14,277 nucleotides of DNA from the NCBI GenBank assembly GCA_023230855.1, contig JALNWQ010000030.1:1-14277 (forward strand), in the 5' to 3' direction. Position numbers and translations under genes: made by a program. The notes under the pieces were generated by a model. It saw nothing but the letters and a program-made list of their open reading frames with translations, did not search any database and had not been told where the DNA came from. Of this stretch, positions 12,728 through 14,277 are shown piece after piece (positions within the stretch are counted from its first letter, which is position 1; each line of letters opens with the position of its first letter). The DNA comes from Solirubrobacteraceae bacterium. Lineage in GTDB: Bacteria > Actinomycetota > Thermoleophilia > Solirubrobacterales > Solirubrobacteraceae.

Positions 12728-13479
12728 CCGCCGACGCGTCGCTGCGGGTCCGGCCGCTGGCGGCGTTGCCCGAGGTCCGTGCCGGCGACGACCTGGCCCG
12801 GCTCGTCCGCGATGCCGGTGGCGACGCCTTCCCCCCTGGGTCGGCGCTCGTCGTGTCGCACAAGGTCGTGTCGAAGGCCGAGGGCGCGCTCGTCCGCCTG
12901 GCCGACGTGACGCCGGGCCCCGACGCGCTGGCGCTCGCCGAGCGGCTGGAGCGCGACCCGCGCCTCCTGCAGGTCGTACTCGACGAGAGCGTCGCGGTCG
13001 TGCGGGCCGAGCGTGGCGTGCTGATCTGCCGGACCCGTCACGGGCTCGTCGCCGCCCACGCGGGCGTCGACCAGTCCAACGTGCCCGACGGCTGGTGCGT
13101 CACCCTCCCCCGCGACCCGGACGCGTCGGCGCGACGGTTGCGCGCCGCGCTGCCGGGACGACCGGCGGTCGTCATCGCCGACAGCTTCGGGCGACCGTGG
13201 CGGCACGGTCAGGCCGAGGTGGCGATCGGCTGCGCCGGGCTCACGCCGATCGACGACCAGCGCGGCGGCGTGGACCGCGACGGGCGCGAGCTCGTCGCCA
13301 CCCAGATCGCGATCGCCGACCAGGTCGCGGCGGCGGCGGACCTCGTGCGCGGCAAGACGAGCGGGCAGCCGGCGGTGGTCGTCGAGGGCCTCGGCCGGTG
13401 GGTCACCGTCGACGACGGGCCCGGGGCGGTGGCGCTGCGCCGCGACGCCGACGAGGACCTGTTCGGCCCCCGCGCCTGA
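12724..13479 (+). CDS. cofE: F420-0:gamma-L-glutamate ligase CofE, single domain
   Basis: CofE adds L-glutamate to F420-0 using GTP, building the polyglutamate tail. 251 residues, the length of the stand-alone enzyme. SHKVVSKAEGALVRLADVTP (45-64), RHGLVAAHAGVDQSNV (105-120), ADSFGRPWRHGQAEVAIGCAG (152-172) and DDQRGGVDRDGRELVAT (177-193) are the conserved substrate and metal segments. The protein ends about where CofE homologues end, so it lacks the C-terminal nitroreductase-like domain of mycobacterial FbiB. In those bacteria that domain reduces dehydro-F420-0; here a separate gene would be needed if PEP is the precursor. GTG 12724 overlaps the cofC stop. Confidence 0.94.
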   Translation: MTADASLRVRPLAALPEVRAGDDLARLVRDAGGDAFPPGSALVVSHKVVSKAEGALVRLADVTPGPDALALAERLERDPRLLQVVLDESVAVVRAERGVLICRTRHGLVAAHAGVDQSNVPDGWCVTLPRDPDASARRLRAALPGRPAVVIADSFGRPWRHGQAEVAIGCAGLTPIDDQRGGVDRDGRELVATQIAIADQVAAAADLVRGKTSGQPAVVVEGLGRWVTVDDGPGAVALRRDADEDLFGPRA

Positions 13480-13953
13480 TCAGGCGCCGATCGACAGGAT
13501 CTCGAGTCGACGCTCGCGACGCGGGGTCGGGACGGTCACCACGTCGCCGACCGCGCGACCGATCACGGCCTGCGCGACCGGTGCCTCGATCGAGAGCTTG
13601 CCGGCGACGACGTCGGCCTCGGCCGCGCCGACGATCGTCCACTGCTGCTCCTTGCCGGTGTCGGCGTCGCGCAGGGTGATCGTCGACCCGAACCCGACCT
13701 GGCCGTCGTCGGTCGACACCTCGGTGGCGACGGCGTTGCGCAACCGGTCGGCGAGCAGCTGGATCTTCGTCTCCAGGTGCGCCTGGTCGTCCTTGGCCTG
13801 GTGGTACTCGGCGTTCTCCTTGAGATCGCCCAGCTCCCGGGCCCGCATGATGCGAGCGGCGATCTCCCGTCGGGCGGGCCCCTCGAGCTCCTCGAGCTCG
13901 GCCTTCAACGCCGCGAGGCCCTCCGGGGTGATCGACTCTCCGAGATCGGTCAT
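13480..13953 (-). CDS. greA: Transcription elongation factor GreA
   Basis: 157 residues, standard length. The N-terminal coiled coil (residues 10-75) carries the acidic tip LGDLKENAEYHQAKDDQ (41-57, Asp43 and Glu46), which reaches into the RNA polymerase secondary channel and stimulates cleavage of backtracked RNA. The C-terminal FKBP-like domain (about 80-157) has VGFGSTITLRDADTGKEQQW, then LSIEAPVAQAVIGRAVGDVV, the usual signature near the end. Its stop codon abuts that of cofE (TGA directly followed by TCA on the plus strand), so the two genes converge with no gap. ATG 13953 is supported by the conserved MTDLGESITPEGLAALKAEL start and a -10-like box six bases upstream. Confidence 0.97.
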   Translation of the reverse strand: MTDLGESITPEGLAALKAELEELEGPARREIAARIMRARELGDLKENAEYHQAKDDQAHLETKIQLLADRLRNAVATEVSTDDGQVGFGSTITLRDADTGKEQQWTIVGAAEADVVAGKLSIEAPVAQAVIGRAVGDVVTVPTPRRERRLEILSIGA

Positions 13954-13959
13954 CGATCC

Positions 13960-13965
13960 ACCGTA
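13960..13965 (-). promoter_or_regulatory. Candidate -10 box TACGGT for greA
   Basis: On the minus strand TACGGT is followed by GGATCG and then the greA ATG, placing the likely start of transcription on the start codon. It fits TANNNT but is weaker than the npdG box. The 110-base gap to the cofH stop otherwise holds only a short direct repeat. Confidence 0.35.
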
Positions 13966-14024
13966 ACGCCAATGCGCCCGTGGTGGGACGCGGGTCGACC
14001 GTCCCCGGGCGCCGTCCGCGCCGG

Positions 14025-14076
14025 TGCGGTCAGGCGGCGTGGCCCGGACCGTCGGAGATGCGGTCAGGCGGCGTGG
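14025..14076. repeat. 18-base direct repeat overlapping the cofH/fbiC stop
   Basis: TGCGGTCAGGCGGCGTGG occurs at 14025-14042 and again, identical, at 14059-14076 (34-base period). The right copy covers the last codons and stop of the leftward gene; the left copy is in the gap before greA. It looks like a small tandem duplication of the gene end. Confidence 0.8.
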
Positions 14077-14277
14077 GCGAGGTGGTGGGCGATGGGGTCG
14101 TAGGGTCGGGGGTACCGGCGGCGGATGGCGTAGAGGGTGGTGCGCTCCGCGGCGGGGCGGCCGGCGTCGTGGGCGGCGGTCACGAGCTGCCCGGGGGTGA
14201 GCCGCGTGCCGTGGTCCGCACCGGCCATCCGGCTGATGTTCTCCTCCATCAACGTGCCGCCCAGGTCGTTCACGCCC
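14064..14277 (-). CDS. fbiC: CofH / FbiC C-terminus (Fo synthase), partial
   Basis: Only the last 70 codons lie in the window; the gene continues off the right edge. The visible residues start GVNDLGGTLMEENISRMAG, the hallmark near the end of CofH, the radical-SAM half of Fo synthase that couples a tyrosine-derived radical to 5-amino-6-ribitylaminouracil. The tail (ERTTLYAIRRRYPRP) is also typical. Actinobacteria mostly fuse CofG and CofH as FbiC with CofH at the C-terminus, so the visible end fits either a fused or a separate gene. It supplies the deazaflavin for the neighbouring CofD and is transcribed toward greA. The GTG at 14273 is a Val codon within the protein, not a start. Confidence 0.92.
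   Translation of the reverse strand, partial: GVNDLGGTLMEENISRMAGADHGTRLTPGQLVTAAHDAGRPAAERTTLYAIRRRYPRPYDPIAHHLAHAA

Noticed and set aside
13403..13972. Alternative minus-strand frame over greA
   Set aside because: Greatly Arg-rich shadow in a different frame from the clear GreA protein.
14271..14273. GTG start for a short leftward protein at the right edge
   Set aside because: It is an internal valine of the conserved CofH ending; the frame continues off the window.

Overview
The window looks like a very GC-rich chromosome of an actinobacterium. On the right are coenzyme F420 genes (npdG, cofD, cofC, cofE and the 3' end of cofH/fbiC), many GTG starts, 4-base stop/start overlaps, and -10-like hexamers placed for leaderless transcription. 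A single-domain CofE, rather than the fused FbiB of mycobacteria, hints at a deeper-branching lineage, but I cannot name a class from sequence alone.

Region 1 (1 to about 6939) is the right part of an integrated mobile element; its left end lies outside the window. Ten rightward genes are nearly all translationally coupled. They are a left-edge HTH-like protein (open at the edge), a small unknown, a stand-alone DnaB N-terminal-domain protein, a DUF3987-type P-loop ATPase with a repeat-rich hairpin in its 3' part, a small Cys-containing unknown, an excisionase-type HTH protein, a ribbon-helix-helix protein, an unknown acidic protein, a Spo11/Topo VI A-like protein (Mini-A type), and a tyrosine integrase. 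A structured untranslated leader of about 160 nt separates the first six genes from the last four and can hide the Shine-Dalgarno of the ribbon-helix-helix gene. The element ends in the 3' half of a tRNA-Leu(CAA) gene followed by a strong terminator hairpin, the expected attR scar. No structural phage genes or conjugation genes are visible here, so phage satellite, integrative plasmid and the end of a prophage or AICE all remain possible.

Region 2 (7011-10417) holds three leftward host genes: an inositol-monophosphatase-family phosphatase, an amidase-signature hydrolase and a polytopic membrane protein of unknown role.

Region 3 (10441-14277) is the F420 locus. npdG-cofD-cofC-cofE form one rightward operon in which each downstream gene overlaps its predecessor by GTGA. 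cofE meets greA stop-to-stop, and the leftward cofH/fbiC gene enters from the right edge. CofH makes part of the deazaflavin chromophore Fo, CofC activates the phospho-acid, CofD joins the two, CofE adds glutamates, and NpdG exchanges hydride between F420 and NADP. Together they cover most of F420 synthesis and one use of it.
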